Part shown: one piece after another, positions 14,375 through 25,675 of the stretch
Position numbering within the stretch: the stretch's first letter is position 1
How the letters are laid out: each line of letters starts with the position of its first letter
NCBI RefSeq assembly: GCF_028858725.1
Contig: NC_084771.1
Span: 6,166,915-6,230,914, forward strand
DNA: 64,000 bases
Direction: 5' to 3'
From: Colius striatus
Taxonomy: Eukaryota > Chordata > Aves > Coliiformes > Coliidae
Position numbers and translations under genes: made by a program
The notes under the pieces: generated by a model
The model's input: only the letters and a program-made list of their open reading frames with translations
Database searches by the model: none
What the model was told of the DNA's origin: nothing

Positions 14375-14488
14375 CTGGACACGTTCCTATGCGACCTGAT
14401 CTAGGTGGACCTGGTTCTTCATGGGGGGTTGGATTAGGTGATCTCTAAAGGTCCCTTCCAACCCCTACCATTCTATGATTCTATGACC
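14375..14488 (+). mobile_element. Nested, very short CR1 3' insertion
   Basis: A fragment of about 114 bases runs from 'ctggacacgttcctatgcgacctgatctagg' through GATCTCTAAAGGTCCCTTCC to two ATTCTATG octamers. It sits exactly between the two halves of the surrounding CR1. It is an extreme 5' truncation and must be younger than its host copy. Target-site duplications are not obvious by eye. Confidence 0.88.
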
Positions 14489-14819
14489 ACTCTCTACAAC
14501 TATCTGACAGGAGGCTGTAGTGAGGTGGGGGTCGGTCTCTTCTCCCAAGTAATGAATGATAGGACGAGAGGAAATGGACTCAAGTTGTGCCAGGGCAGGT
14601 TTAGTTGGAGATTAGGAAGAACTTTTTCACTGGGAGGGTTGTTAGACACTGTCCCAGGCTGCCCAGGGAGGTGATGGAGTCCCCATCACTGGAGATGTTT
14701 AAAAGCCGTGTAGCTGAGGTCCTCAGGGCCATGGGTTAGTGGTGGGCTTAGCAGTGTGAGGTTTGTGGTTGGACTCAATGATCTTAAAGGTCTTTCCCAA
14801 ACAAAATGATTCCATGACT
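14489..14819 (+). mobile_element. CR1 LINE, 3' part of the interrupted copy
   Basis: This resumes the host element with 'actctctacaactatctgacagg'. It then carries the 'gaggaaatggactcaagttgtgccag', 'ttgttagacactgtcccaggctgcccaggg' and 'gtggttggactcaatgatcttaaaggtc' blocks, and ends near a degraded octamer (atgattccatgac). The 3' tail subtype (GATCTTAAAGGTC) differs from that of the nested copy (GATCTCTAAAGGTC), so two CR1 subfamilies are involved. Confidence 0.9.
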
Positions 14820-16360
14820 TTAGAAGGAGCAAACATTCCTAAGAAGCAGCACATATTTGTAGGGAGTTCTCCTGTTTAGCAGAGAAAAGCATAATGTGAG
14901 TCAATGGCTCGAGGGTGAAGACAGGAGAATTCCCAAATCAATCTGATTTGCACAGATCGTTGTGGTTCATCGGGGATCAGAACAGATCCTCACGTACAGG
15001 GCTGCTCCAAGCCCAGATGCCCAGACTCTAAAATGCCAGTGGCCAGCTTGAAGGTGCTTCTAGCCACAAACACTGGCAGCACTACCTTGTGTGCCTCCAT
15101 GTAATGACAGCATAGGGTGGCCAGCAGACACAATTAGTCTCACACTAACTGGTGGCTTATCACTGGTCTAACACTGTGTGCTGGAGCACTGCTTCAGACA
15201 GGAGTTAATTCAGGCATCATATGTGCTGCATTAATGGCCAGAGCCCTGGTGAGATGGCCAAGGGAGATTTTGATTGTAGGAGCACTATTAGCCTTTATAA
15301 ACACTGTAAAGAAATATAACACTATCTGGCCTGACTTTTCAAAGATAAAGAATGCCAGGAATGAGCTGAAATTTGCTCAGCACTTCTGAAAATCTAGCCA
15401 TAACTAATTAACCCTATATGCTTAATTATTTTCTTCCCCTTCATTTAAGAGAGGAATGTTGAACCTTCAGGCTTCTCAAAACTTTGCAGCAAGTTTGCGG
15501 CATGATCAGAACTTGGAAGGCCCTGAATAATCTCCCCATCACTACTTCCCCCTTTCTAATTAACTCAGCTTTTGCTATCACCAGTGCAACTGATTATGTA
15601 ATATGGGCCATATAAGCTACAGGAGAAAACCCCAAGAATACATCTGACTGCATTCCCGCTCAGAGCTGCCATAAGCCAGCCAGCAGCACATCCTGCCTTT
15701 AATTACACTGAAGAGGTCTTGGTGATTTACTGTCCTACATCAGTATTAGGAAGCTTGGGCATTGAATTGCTATAAATCAAGAGCTTTGCTGCTCTCAGAA
15801 CAAGCCCAGTGGGAGCCTGACTTTCTCAAAGAGCTTAATTAAAGAGTGCTTATTGTCAGCTCGCCCCTGTAGCCCATTAGAGCTCCGCAGAGATTTCTGT
15901 TCTCCAACATCATTGTGAAAAGTGGGACAGCCCTTGCTTCTTAGGAAGCTCTGTGTTCATAATCACTTCCTCACATGTCAATACGATCCTGGTGATCTTA
16001 TAGTCATGTTGCAATTAGTCAGTGATAGGTGTGAACAGGGCACATCTGAATACCTGTTTATGGAGATCCTATTGGCTAGACGGATATTTCAACAGTCATC
16101 ATTTCCTTCCTAGCTCGTACTTTCTCTGACTGTAGCTCAGCATGCTTGGAAAGGCAAGGTAAGGTATAACACTGCTAAAAAACACCTATTTTCTCAGAAG
16201 CATGTACGTCCTTGCCCTCTGACAAATGCAGCCCCTTATGATTTACATAGAGTGAGAGGAACCCAGCTTCTTGTGTCACAGAGGCTCTTCAAAACACGAC
16301 TCACTTGGGGCTTGAAATCCGCGTCACATAGAGTTACACTGCAGTGTAGATAAATTATCC
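14820..16360. promoter_or_regulatory. Candidate conserved noncoding block (TAATTA-rich)
   Basis: No repeat or exon is seen. Between about 15180 and 15900 the sequence is AT-rich and contains five TAATTA homeodomain-type cores (15405, 15423, 15557, 15700 and 15836). It has the look of a vertebrate developmental enhancer, but this is a composition-based inference and no conservation data are available. No target gene can be assigned, although NPAS2 begins about 19 kb downstream. Confidence 0.3.
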
Positions 16361-16940
16361 TGGGATGCATCAAGAAGAGTGTGGCCAGCAGGTCAAGGGA
16401 GCTTCTCCTCCCCCTCTTCTCTGACCTGATGAGGCCTCATCTGGAGTCCTGTGTCCATTTCTGGGCTCCCCAGCTCAAGAGGGACAGGGAACGGTTGGAG
16501 AGAGTCCAGCGCAGGGCCACCAAGATGATCAGGGAACAATTTCCTTATGAGGAAAGGCTGCGGGAACTGGGGCTGTTTAGTCTGGAGAAGAGGAGACTGA
16601 CGGGGGAGCTCATTAATATTTACAAGTATCTAAATGGATGTCAAGAGGTTGGGACATAGCTTTTTTCTAGTGTATCCAACAGGACAAGGGGTAATGGGAT
16701 GAAGCTGGAACACAAAAAATTCCATTTAAACATAAGAAAAAAACTATGTCACTGTTCAGGTGAGGGAGCCCTGGCACAGGCTGCCCAGGGGGAGTGTAGA
16801 GTCTCCTTTCAGCCAGGTCTTCAAGACCTGGCTGAATGTGTGCCTGTGTGACCTGATCTAGGTGGACCTATTTCTGCAGGGGAGTTGGACTGGATGATCT
16901 CTAAAGGTCCCTTCCAACCACTACCATTCTGTGATTATTC
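16361..16940 (+). mobile_element. CR1 LINE, end of ORF2 plus 3' UTR
   Basis: This is the longest CR1 copy in the window, at about 580 bases. Its open frame 16381-16659 encodes the C-terminal tail of the CR1 ORF2 reverse transcriptase (residues such as [24 protein letters not shown] and [11 protein letters not shown]). The 3' UTR follows, ending at 'ctctaaaggtcccttccaaccactaccattctgtgatt'. The frame stops early, near GCQEVGT, so this is a dead 5'-truncated copy. The 3' UTR contains a perfect 29-base inverted repeat at 16808-16836. Confidence 0.95.
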
Positions 16941-19900
16941 AGACCATAACTTCTGCTGATTGCCAGAACCAGCTTAAGGGTTTTGTGTGCAGAAGGCTGG
17001 TGTACCTGAGCCACCATCAGTCTCAGCCATGTTGAGCAGGAGATTTGTATGTGCTTTAACATTGACAAACAGCAGACATCAGACATCAGACTGCACAGTT
17101 AGGGAATTGGCTGGCGAGTGAGCAGGGGTGTTTAGACCTATACTTGTGCTGTGCATTTGTGGTATTTTCACTTATAGATGTGGAACAGAGAGGATGGGGA
17201 TGTCAATTAGATTTGGCCATCATGGCTTACGGCACAAGGACACTTGCAGTGCAGTTCCCAGGCTCATCCCACCCACTCCCAGAGCTGTGCAGACACTATC
17301 ATAGCTGCTCATTACCAACATGTGGTCCTGGAGTGCTGAGAGGGATTTTTTTTCATTTGATCAGAATGGGCATTTCTCCACATTGCACAGGCACAAATAG
17401 CCACCTCCTTTGTGCCTGAACTTGGGCAGTGTGGTAATGGGACTCATTCCACTGCTTTGCCAGAGATTGCATGAGATCTGGTTCTGCTGACTAACACACA
17501 TCTCAAGAGAGATGAGAGAACCCATTGATTCAGGTTTGTCCATTACCAAGTATTATTTGCCAGTGCATTAATAGAGCCATCCTATCTCCAAATTCCAGCC
17601 CAGAGAACTCAGAGATGTTTGGAAGCGTTGTAAGAAATTTTGGGCAGCAAAAATGAGAGGAAGTCTCGTGGGTCCAGAAGCTGTCCTTGTTGTTCTTGTC
17701 CTTCTTATGACTTTCTCACTCTTCATGATTGCATCCATGAGTCAATCTAGTATTAATTTTAATTAAACTCTGGCCAGCTAAACATGGCAAGAAGATTAAG
17801 GAGCAAAGTGTAGATTTTCCTCCTGCCAGTGGCCAGTCCCAGCACAAAACAGACTTTAGTAGTGCCATCTGATAGACAGGAAGCTCTTTACTGCAATACC
17901 ACGAGGAAAAGACTCCTCTGACTTGTGTCCTTCACCATTTCAGCAGTGTTTATGAACTTCCTATGGGTACTTGTGTCCTTCTCTGTATGGTAGGCAATCC
18001 ATAGATTGCTTTAACAATCTGCATCACAGTTGTCTTCCTGATATCCACTTTCCCACCCAAGAAGTAAGTGTTTGCAGGATCCTCATGGAGGAGAGGAGTT
18101 CATCCTAGAGACAAAGTGATCCCGGAAGGGAGGTTCTGCCTGTCAGCAAGTTTTATATTGTAACATGCAAAGCTGGCAGTCACTTGTGCCTCATGGCTCA
18201 CGTGGTGATTTGTCCAGAGTCCTCCACCCTGATGCTTCACTCTGCTGTCTTCTGTGCAGATACAGGTCTGTCCAAACACAGATTCTTCAACTGCCTTTTG
18301 GCACAGGCTAAGAAATGGTGCAAACCCCACTCTGCTCACAGATGGTGATGGGATGAGAAGTCTCCTCTGGCTGCAGCCCTGGGCAGCAGGCAGGCCAGAG
18401 GGTGACGAGTGGCTGCAGAGCACCAGGCCTTAAATGCCTGCAAAAACAGGTGGCTTTCTGACACAAAGTAAAATAGTTGTACACTCTGTTTACAGCAGAT
18501 GCTGTGACACAGTCTATGACAGCCCTAGGTGTCAGATGCTGTGTGTCAGGTTTGGAAACCAGCTCAGAGAAGTGTAATGAGTGATGAAAATGTATTTGCC
18601 AGCTCACTTGGGCATAATAGTATATTTAGAGAAACAGCTAAACAAACCAAACCAGCCCATTTTATCAGGCCAAGCTTCACTATATTCCCCTATTACCAGA
18701 AGAAAAGATCTTCCCCTGATCCAGTTGAGTTTTTCAGTGCCCAGTGATTCTGCTTCTTTGCCACTGCCTGTGGTGCTGGTTTGCCATAGCACTGCCTCCT
18801 GTGTTGTGTGTTTAGGCTGCTGTGGCCCAAGGAAGGCAGATGAGACTCCCTGTAGGGTAACACATCTGAGTTATTGCCATGTGCAACCAATATCATTTTC
18901 CCTTCTGTGTCTTTATCTAAAACTGCACTTTTTTGGTGTTGAAAATGCATTTAATAAGAAAACCAGAAACGTTAACAAATGCTTGTGGAACATAGGAAAG
19001 CATGAGAGGGAAGTGAAGAGCAAAGTAAGGCACACTCATAGCTGCTGTGAGGCTGACCCAAACAAGCACAGATCATAATCCAAACTATTCCAGCAGCTCA
19101 ACTTTTCTTACTCAGAGACTACGTTCTTCCAAGGCCAGAAGGCAAAGGAAGCTTTCTCTTGTTATAGTATAAGAATTGTATATATAATATAGCTGTGGTA
19201 GTGGAGGGTGCATCTTCCTTTATTTCTGAGCCTTTATTACAAGTGGATGACTGTTCCATAGGTGCTGAAATCCAGAGGTGATGTAGGCTAGTGCTCTGTG
19301 CTTGATTGTCCTCCTGACCGATATACTTCGTGAACATTACTGTCGAGTGTGTTAGTCATAGGTATGGCTGTGCCACATCTGGAGTTGTTATCAACAGGAG
19401 AAAAGGCTACTTGTGCTGCTGGGTTATATAAAGTGGAAAGAGAGCACTAGCATTATCTTTTTAGCTTTATGCTTCTGTGAAGTAGAGATTTGGGATTGCA
19501 CTTACATCAAAGGGCTGCAGGTATGAATTGAGGGTACTGGGTTGAACTTCAGGTAGATTGAAGAACAGTTGAGTTACTGAGTTTCTACCTGAAAAGGAAC
19601 TAATAAAGTAAACAAATGTAACAATGCATCGACTGCAAAGCCTGAACTGTTGGAAAAAAAGGCAGTCATTTAATTCAATTTAGTGTGTTAAAAATGGAAG
19701 CTTAAATGCAGTGAAGCTTTCTTATTTTTAACTAAACTTGTTTTTTATCCATCTGCTACTGGCACATGACAGCATTAATAATAATACTAATATCCTTGAT
19801 AGCTGTCATAAGCCTGCTAGATTTTACCATGGTTCACTCTAAAAGCATTTTCCCTGTCCTGCATCTATGAGAGAGCATGTAAATTTTAGTAGTTCCAGAG

Positions 19901-22900
19901 ACAGAAGTTCTTATTTCCAGTGAACTCCAAAATAAGTATTTTATCTAGGACAATGATGACTTAGAAACAGTAACTCCCATCTTCACAATGCTTTATCGCT
20001 ATTAATAAAGGCTTCCCCATACAAGGATAGCTAAATAGCTATTATAACATCACTGTTAATGGTGTGTTGAATTCTGCATGCTTTTGCAATGAAAGCACTG
20101 CGTTCATTGTTATTGTTACATTGTGGAGGTGTTTTCTACAAACTCAGGTTTGGATCTTTTAGTTTTATTCTAGAATGGAGTGAATCAAATAAGTGGGGAA
20201 AAGCATGCTCTGCTCTGAACAGAGATTTTTACTCTGCTCTAGTGTCCTCTGGATTTTGTCCCTGTTTCATCTGGTGCCATTAGGTCTCAGCTCATCCTTT
20301 TAGAGAAGGATGATGACAGACTGCTCAAGACTGCCTACATTAGACTTCTCAGTCTAGGCTAATTGCGTCCCAACTTGAAGGATATTGATTCATTTTGGCA
20401 GTGTGTGAAATATGTTCCTGCATTGGCAATGAACTACATACTTGGCAAACTGGTGGTGCTGTAGCAACATCTAGAAGTCTGTTCTTAAGGGACAAAGAGT
20501 GAGAACAAACGTCTATTTGGCACGGTGGTAATAAGAGGTAGTAGCATTGTGGTACATGGGCAGTGATGTAAGATGTTGCTGGGCAGGCAGCAATGTCCTG
20601 GCACTGCTGAAGGCAATACAGCCAAGTGTACCTGCTGGTGTGAGCCTCAGGGGTCTCTCCCTTCTCTCCTGAAGATGAGTCTTCTAAAATCTCCAGAGCT
20701 CTCTCTGTTGCATGCAATGTTTCCCACGCTTGCATAGTTCCCTCAAATTAAACAATCACCTCTCTGAAGTTGAGCATATCACCTTTCACTGGCAGATTTC
20801 TACCTGATAAACTGACTGAACAAGTTTCCAACTCATAGGTTTTACCCATTCTTTTTCCCCCAAAAGACTGAAAACTGAAAGCTCTGCTCCATTTAATGAC
20901 TGTCAGATCTGAAATCAAGACCTAAGAGCCCGAGTATGCCAAATGTCATGGTGCTTCTTATCAATGCACTTTCACCAGATTACCTATAATAGTAAGATGA
21001 AATTTTCTTCCTTGTATACTAAAATAATGCTGGCAAGAAAACTGTGTTTTGCACAAGAACTTCTCAGTCTAAACTGCTTCTAGGCTAAATATATTCTTCT
21101 AAGATATGTGCTCTGAGCATCTGTTTTCATGCTGCATTCTCTCTGCGAGCGGCACCAGAGACGCCTGCCTTTGCCATCACTGTGTGCAGCGTGGGTAGAT
21201 CTGAGACAAGAATTCTGCCTGAACATTTCTGTTGTCTTTTTGTTCAGTCAAAGGATCTGGCTCTGAGTTCTCCCATTTGTAAAGTGCCCACAAAACACAG
21301 TCATACACCTGGCTGCAGATGTCAGCTATACCTTCCAAACTCAGACCTTGCAGTCCCAAAAAACTGAATCCAGTGCTCCAGCTTTGAGGGCAGCCTGAAC
21401 CAGTGTGCTGCTTCACAGCATACAGTTATTGCCCCTGCAGTTGCTAGAGAACTGATATTCACAAAGGCTGAGTTCCCTTGAAAATTTTCCCCATTATATG
21501 TTTTATGAGGACACAGGAGCAAAGGGTCCCTTCTATTACCACTGTGAGAGGATTTATTTTTACGAGTGTCAGACTTATGCAAAGTTCAATGCCTCACCTT
21601 TAGCAGTCAACAGTGCATATTACTTCAAAAAGCTCTCCAAGGCAACTATTTTCAGAGGTCATGCTCAAATTAGCCATCACAAGGCAGCAGGCAGTCCCAC
21701 CCAAGCAGTTCTGCGCTGTGAAAAATTCAGTATTTGTTTCTAGCGTTGCATCTGGGCTCTTGTCTCTTAGAGCAATTGAAATGTTCATTTGCTTACAGTT
21801 GTCTGAACAAGGAAAGGTCACAATACAGAGCTGTTAAGTCTCTTTGTAGTTGTGAGTAGCAGAAAGGCTGCATAAAGGAGAAAATTATTCATCCAAGGTT
21901 GACAAATAAGCGCTATCTCAGATGTCTTGGTTCTGCCAGTCAGCCTCAGATGAAGAGCCTATCCTGTGGATATCCATATTGCCAGCACTCAGTACACAGG
22001 ATGCAAATGCTTTTGCCTCATATTTTCATTTATTTTGCAATCTCTCAATGCTGCAGCCTTTGTGACTAGGGGAAGCTGTGAATTCAAACCCTTTCCTCAA
22101 CCTGGTCAAAAGAAAGCTTGCATCACTCCTCGTGCAGACCTAGTTATGAGGACATTTGGACTCTGCTCTCAAGATGACTTGGTATAGGAAAGATGCATGT
22201 TCAAAAGAGTGGGCTTCACTAATCAGGAAAAGCATCCAAAAGAAAAGCAAAAAGACCATCCTTGCTGCTGCTTATAATTGACAGAGGCAGAAGCCAGCCC
22301 ACTAAGGTCCCTGTGTCCTGAAATCTGAACGATAAAAAGCAAGCTGTCCTCACAGAGAACAGAAGTTCTTGCAGCTCCCTCTCTTGCTCAGCCTGTCAGC
22401 ACAACCTTCGACTTATCTGGGTTGAGTCACAGCCAGCTTGCCCTCATTCAAGCCCTGATCCTGGCAAGGCAGTAGGTAATCCGATCAACTGCCCCAGCCA
22501 GCTCCAGCAGCCCAGACCTGAAATAGAAACACACAGCTCAACGTTGGCCATGCACTTGAAGATCCCCAGTGTCTTCATGAAGGGAGGAGGAGCATACCTT
22601 TCTCAGAGATTACTTCATTGCACTCTGGACTCAGTATGTTTTGGTCAGTGATGGCAAAAGTGCCTGATGTGCACAGGGACAGTGGGTTTTGCCGGTGGCA
22701 AGCAGGACATTACTAAAGCAATCGATGCAGCCCCTTGAGCTGTAGGCCCTTCTTTAGAGGAAATCTGTTGAAAAGCTAATGCTTGCCCATCCCTACAACA
22801 AGCCTGTGACTCTAACCTTGTGTACCAAAGTCTGAAGATGAAAGAAAGCACCAAACCCCATTGTCTCACAGTCACTAATGTAATGAAAACTGCTTTTCAA

Positions 22901-25111
22901 AGAAGAGGACTGATCTGTGAAATTAAGAGAGACTCTCCCCACTCTTAGGGTCTGTGATGAAGCCCCTCTGTGTGTGAAGAGATGGGCAGGAGCTGCACAA
23001 GCCCACATGCTGTGTCATCCTACCAGGAGGGCAGGATTTGGGGTTCTGGTTGAGTTAGAAAGTCTTGTTCCAGCCCAGGCACCTGGGCCTGCATTCCAGA
23101 GCAGGCAGATGAAAGTCTCTGTTTCATCACAGCTGGGTAAAACTCCTTGCTCCCTTCTAACATAATGGCCACGTTTTTAACCCATCTTCTCCTTTGGTCC
23201 CACCACTGTCCTTGGAGGCACCTGGGCTCTCAGGTCTGTTCACTAGATGTGTTGAGGAGTGACTGCTGCACCCGTGCCAACTGAGAGCACCCAGAAGGAG
23301 CAGGGTGGTGAGATACAGACAGCTATGCTTGCTGAGGAGTTACAAAAGGCATGTGCAACAGCCACAGCCGGTTTCTTTCTCATCTTTAATAGGGAATGAA
23401 TGAAATCTGGCCCCTAGAATGAAAGCTTGATTTTCAGTGACAAAAATTCACTGGGGCTCCATATCACTTTAAGTATTTCAACTTGTCTGCAGTTTTTCGT
23501 ACTAGTTCTAATACCTCAAAGTTCCCAAGAGGCTTGTTCAATCTGATAAGGCTTTTTTTCACAAGAAGCTACATATTTATTTACTGAAGGGAAGACAGCC
23601 AGAAGGGTTTCTGAGCAGATACGAACGTGTGAACAGTTAAGCAGTGACTATTACGACAGCTTGTGTAACAGAACGATTGACAGACAGGCAACATTTAGTC
23701 AGACGCCTGCTCGGGGAGTCGGGATGGGGAGAGCTTCACTCCACGGCTTTCTGAGGCATGGAAATCACACAGGCTGCTCCTGTCAGGGTTCATGAGTCCC
23801 AAAAATGACTCCTCCTTTCACTTTTCCTCTTTAGGGAATATAAGCCTTTATCTTTGCTAAGAAAACACACAGAGGTGGTGGGCAATCGTAGTGTAAAAGT
23901 TCACACCGCAGACATGGATAAAAACCCACCAACCCTTCAATTTGAACAAAGGCCTGATGCTGCTGGTAATTCTGTGCAAAATTTACCACACATGAAGGGT
24001 TCAAGCCACTGATCAGGCAAAACTCTTCCTCGGCCATCAAAGCCATTATATTCAAATGAAGTATCTGATTTATTTTTGTCTGTTACTCAGCTGGGGCAGC
24101 ACATGCACAGCCTTTCTGTGCAAGCTTTTAAAGGATACGTTGGCTCCTTGCAGTACATCTTGGAGCCAACATCTGAAACAATGTAGAAAGAAAAAAGAAA
24201 TTGGGAAATAAACTACTGCCTCTGTATATAAATGGAAAATAATTTAATTATGAAATGAAATGGCTGTACAGCACTGCCAAGAGGGCAAACAAATGAGAAC
24301 TTCACCAAAAGGAGAAGACTGTCAGCCTTGCGGTGCGTAACTGCTTTGCTGCGAACAGCAGCAATTATGGAAATGTGCAGAAGACTGTTTCACTGATGAT
24401 AAATCTGCAATATGTCAAGCAATATTTGAAGATTCATATTTAATTACTGTGACTACACAAATTAAACAGTGGAAAAAACTTCTCAATGCTATTTTTTAAA
24501 GTAGAGAAATAGATCCGATGCCAAAAGCAACACGGTTTAACGTTGGTAACTAAGAGTTTCCCTCTAGGCTAAACCTTATGATAAAGGAGAGATGTCACTT
24601 ATTACGCACTTTTGAACATGTCTGGCAGGGCTAAGAGGTAAATAATTATTGTCTGGATTGGTAATGGTTTTCTCAGCTGCATATTTACTCTGAGCACATT
24701 CTTTGTGTTCCGGGTTACTCAGAAGTCTTCATTGCCATTTGGCAGGGGGAGGGGGGTTTGGGTTCTCCTCCAGAAATAATTGTAAAGCAAATGACTTTAA
24801 AAAACTGCACACTCCACCAATGACCAAGGCAGGACAGAGCTTCAATGAGTTTGTAGTGTGAAGTAAGTGCCAGCCAGCCATCTACCTTGGCAGGAGTTGT
24901 TGGGACCGTGCGCACAGCGGGTGCCCGGCGGGGAGCGGCAGGTCGATTCCAGGAGGTTGTCTGAGAAAGCGAAGCATGGGCATGCAGAGTTTTTGGAGCT
25001 GCAGGCTGATCAGGGGGAACAAAAGAAGAAGTGTGTGCTTTATTTCAGTGTGCAGAGCTTGGAGCAATGGCAGCAGGCATAAGCCCTCCATGCAAAGGGT
25101 GTTTCCAGAAG
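16941..25111. other. Gene-free stretch
   Basis: About 8 kb in which I recognise no exon, RNA gene or transposon. One CACGTG E-box lies at 18199-18204. An AT-rich candidate regulatory patch with retained CpGs is at about 24230-24500, and a small CpG cluster at about 24907-24975. Open frames such as 18581-19078 have no recognisable motifs. Confidence 0.4.
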
Positions 25112-25165
25112 CATAGAATCATAGAATTGTTTTGGTTGGAAAATAACTTTATCTTCTAGTGTATC
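25112..25165 (-). mobile_element. CR1 LINE 3' end, tiny fragment
   Basis: Reverse-oriented 'catagaatcatagaattgttttggttggaaa' is the last roughly 50 bases of a CR1 of the same tail subtype as the copy 160 bases downstream. It degrades rapidly after that point. It could be an independent short insertion or a remnant of a local duplication. Confidence 0.75.
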
Positions 25166-25323
25166 CTCTAAACCTGATAGAAATTCCAGCACTTCATGAG
25201 CAAATGCCAGTGTGAGAAGCTGTAGTTCTTCCTCTGTTTCGCCCCTGTCTGGGGAAAGGTCTCTTGCTGACTTAAGGTGCAGTTGAGTGACTCCTTTGTT
25301 TCTCAGCTTGCTCAAGCAGCATA

Positions 25324-25675
25324 TCATAGAATTGCTTTGGTTGGAAAAGATCTTTAAGATCATGTCCAACCCCTCACCTTACACTGCCAAGCCCACCACT
25401 AACCCATGTCCTTCAGTACTTCAGCTACATGGCTTTGCAATATCTCCAGGGATGGGGACTCCACCACCTCCCTGGGCAGCCTGGGACAGTGTCTAACAAC
25501 GCTCCCAGGGAAAAAGTTCTTCCTAATCTCCGATCTAAACCTCTCCTGGCACAACTTGAGGCCATTTCCTCTTGTCCTATCAGTTATTACTGGAGAGAAG
25601 AGTCTGACTCCCATCTCTCCTTACAACCTCCTTTAAGGTAGTTGTAGAGAGTGATCATGTCTCCTCAACATGATT
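25324..25675 (-). mobile_element. CR1 LINE 3' fragment
   Basis: Reverse-oriented CR1 runs from 'tcatagaattgctttggttggaaaagatctttaagatcatgtccaacc' through 'gggatggggactccaccacctccctgggcagcctggg', 'cttcctaatctccgatctaaacc' and 'gaggccatttcctcttgtcctatca' to 'gtagagagtgatcatgtctcctc'. It belongs to the GATCTTAAAG tail subtype, also seen at 14.5, 53.5 and 58.3 kb. It is noncoding. Confidence 0.95.

Noticed and set aside
16381..16659. 92-codon frame that looks protein-coding
   Set aside because: It is genuinely derived from a protein, but it is the tail of CR1 ORF2 inside a truncated transposon, so it is not a host gene.
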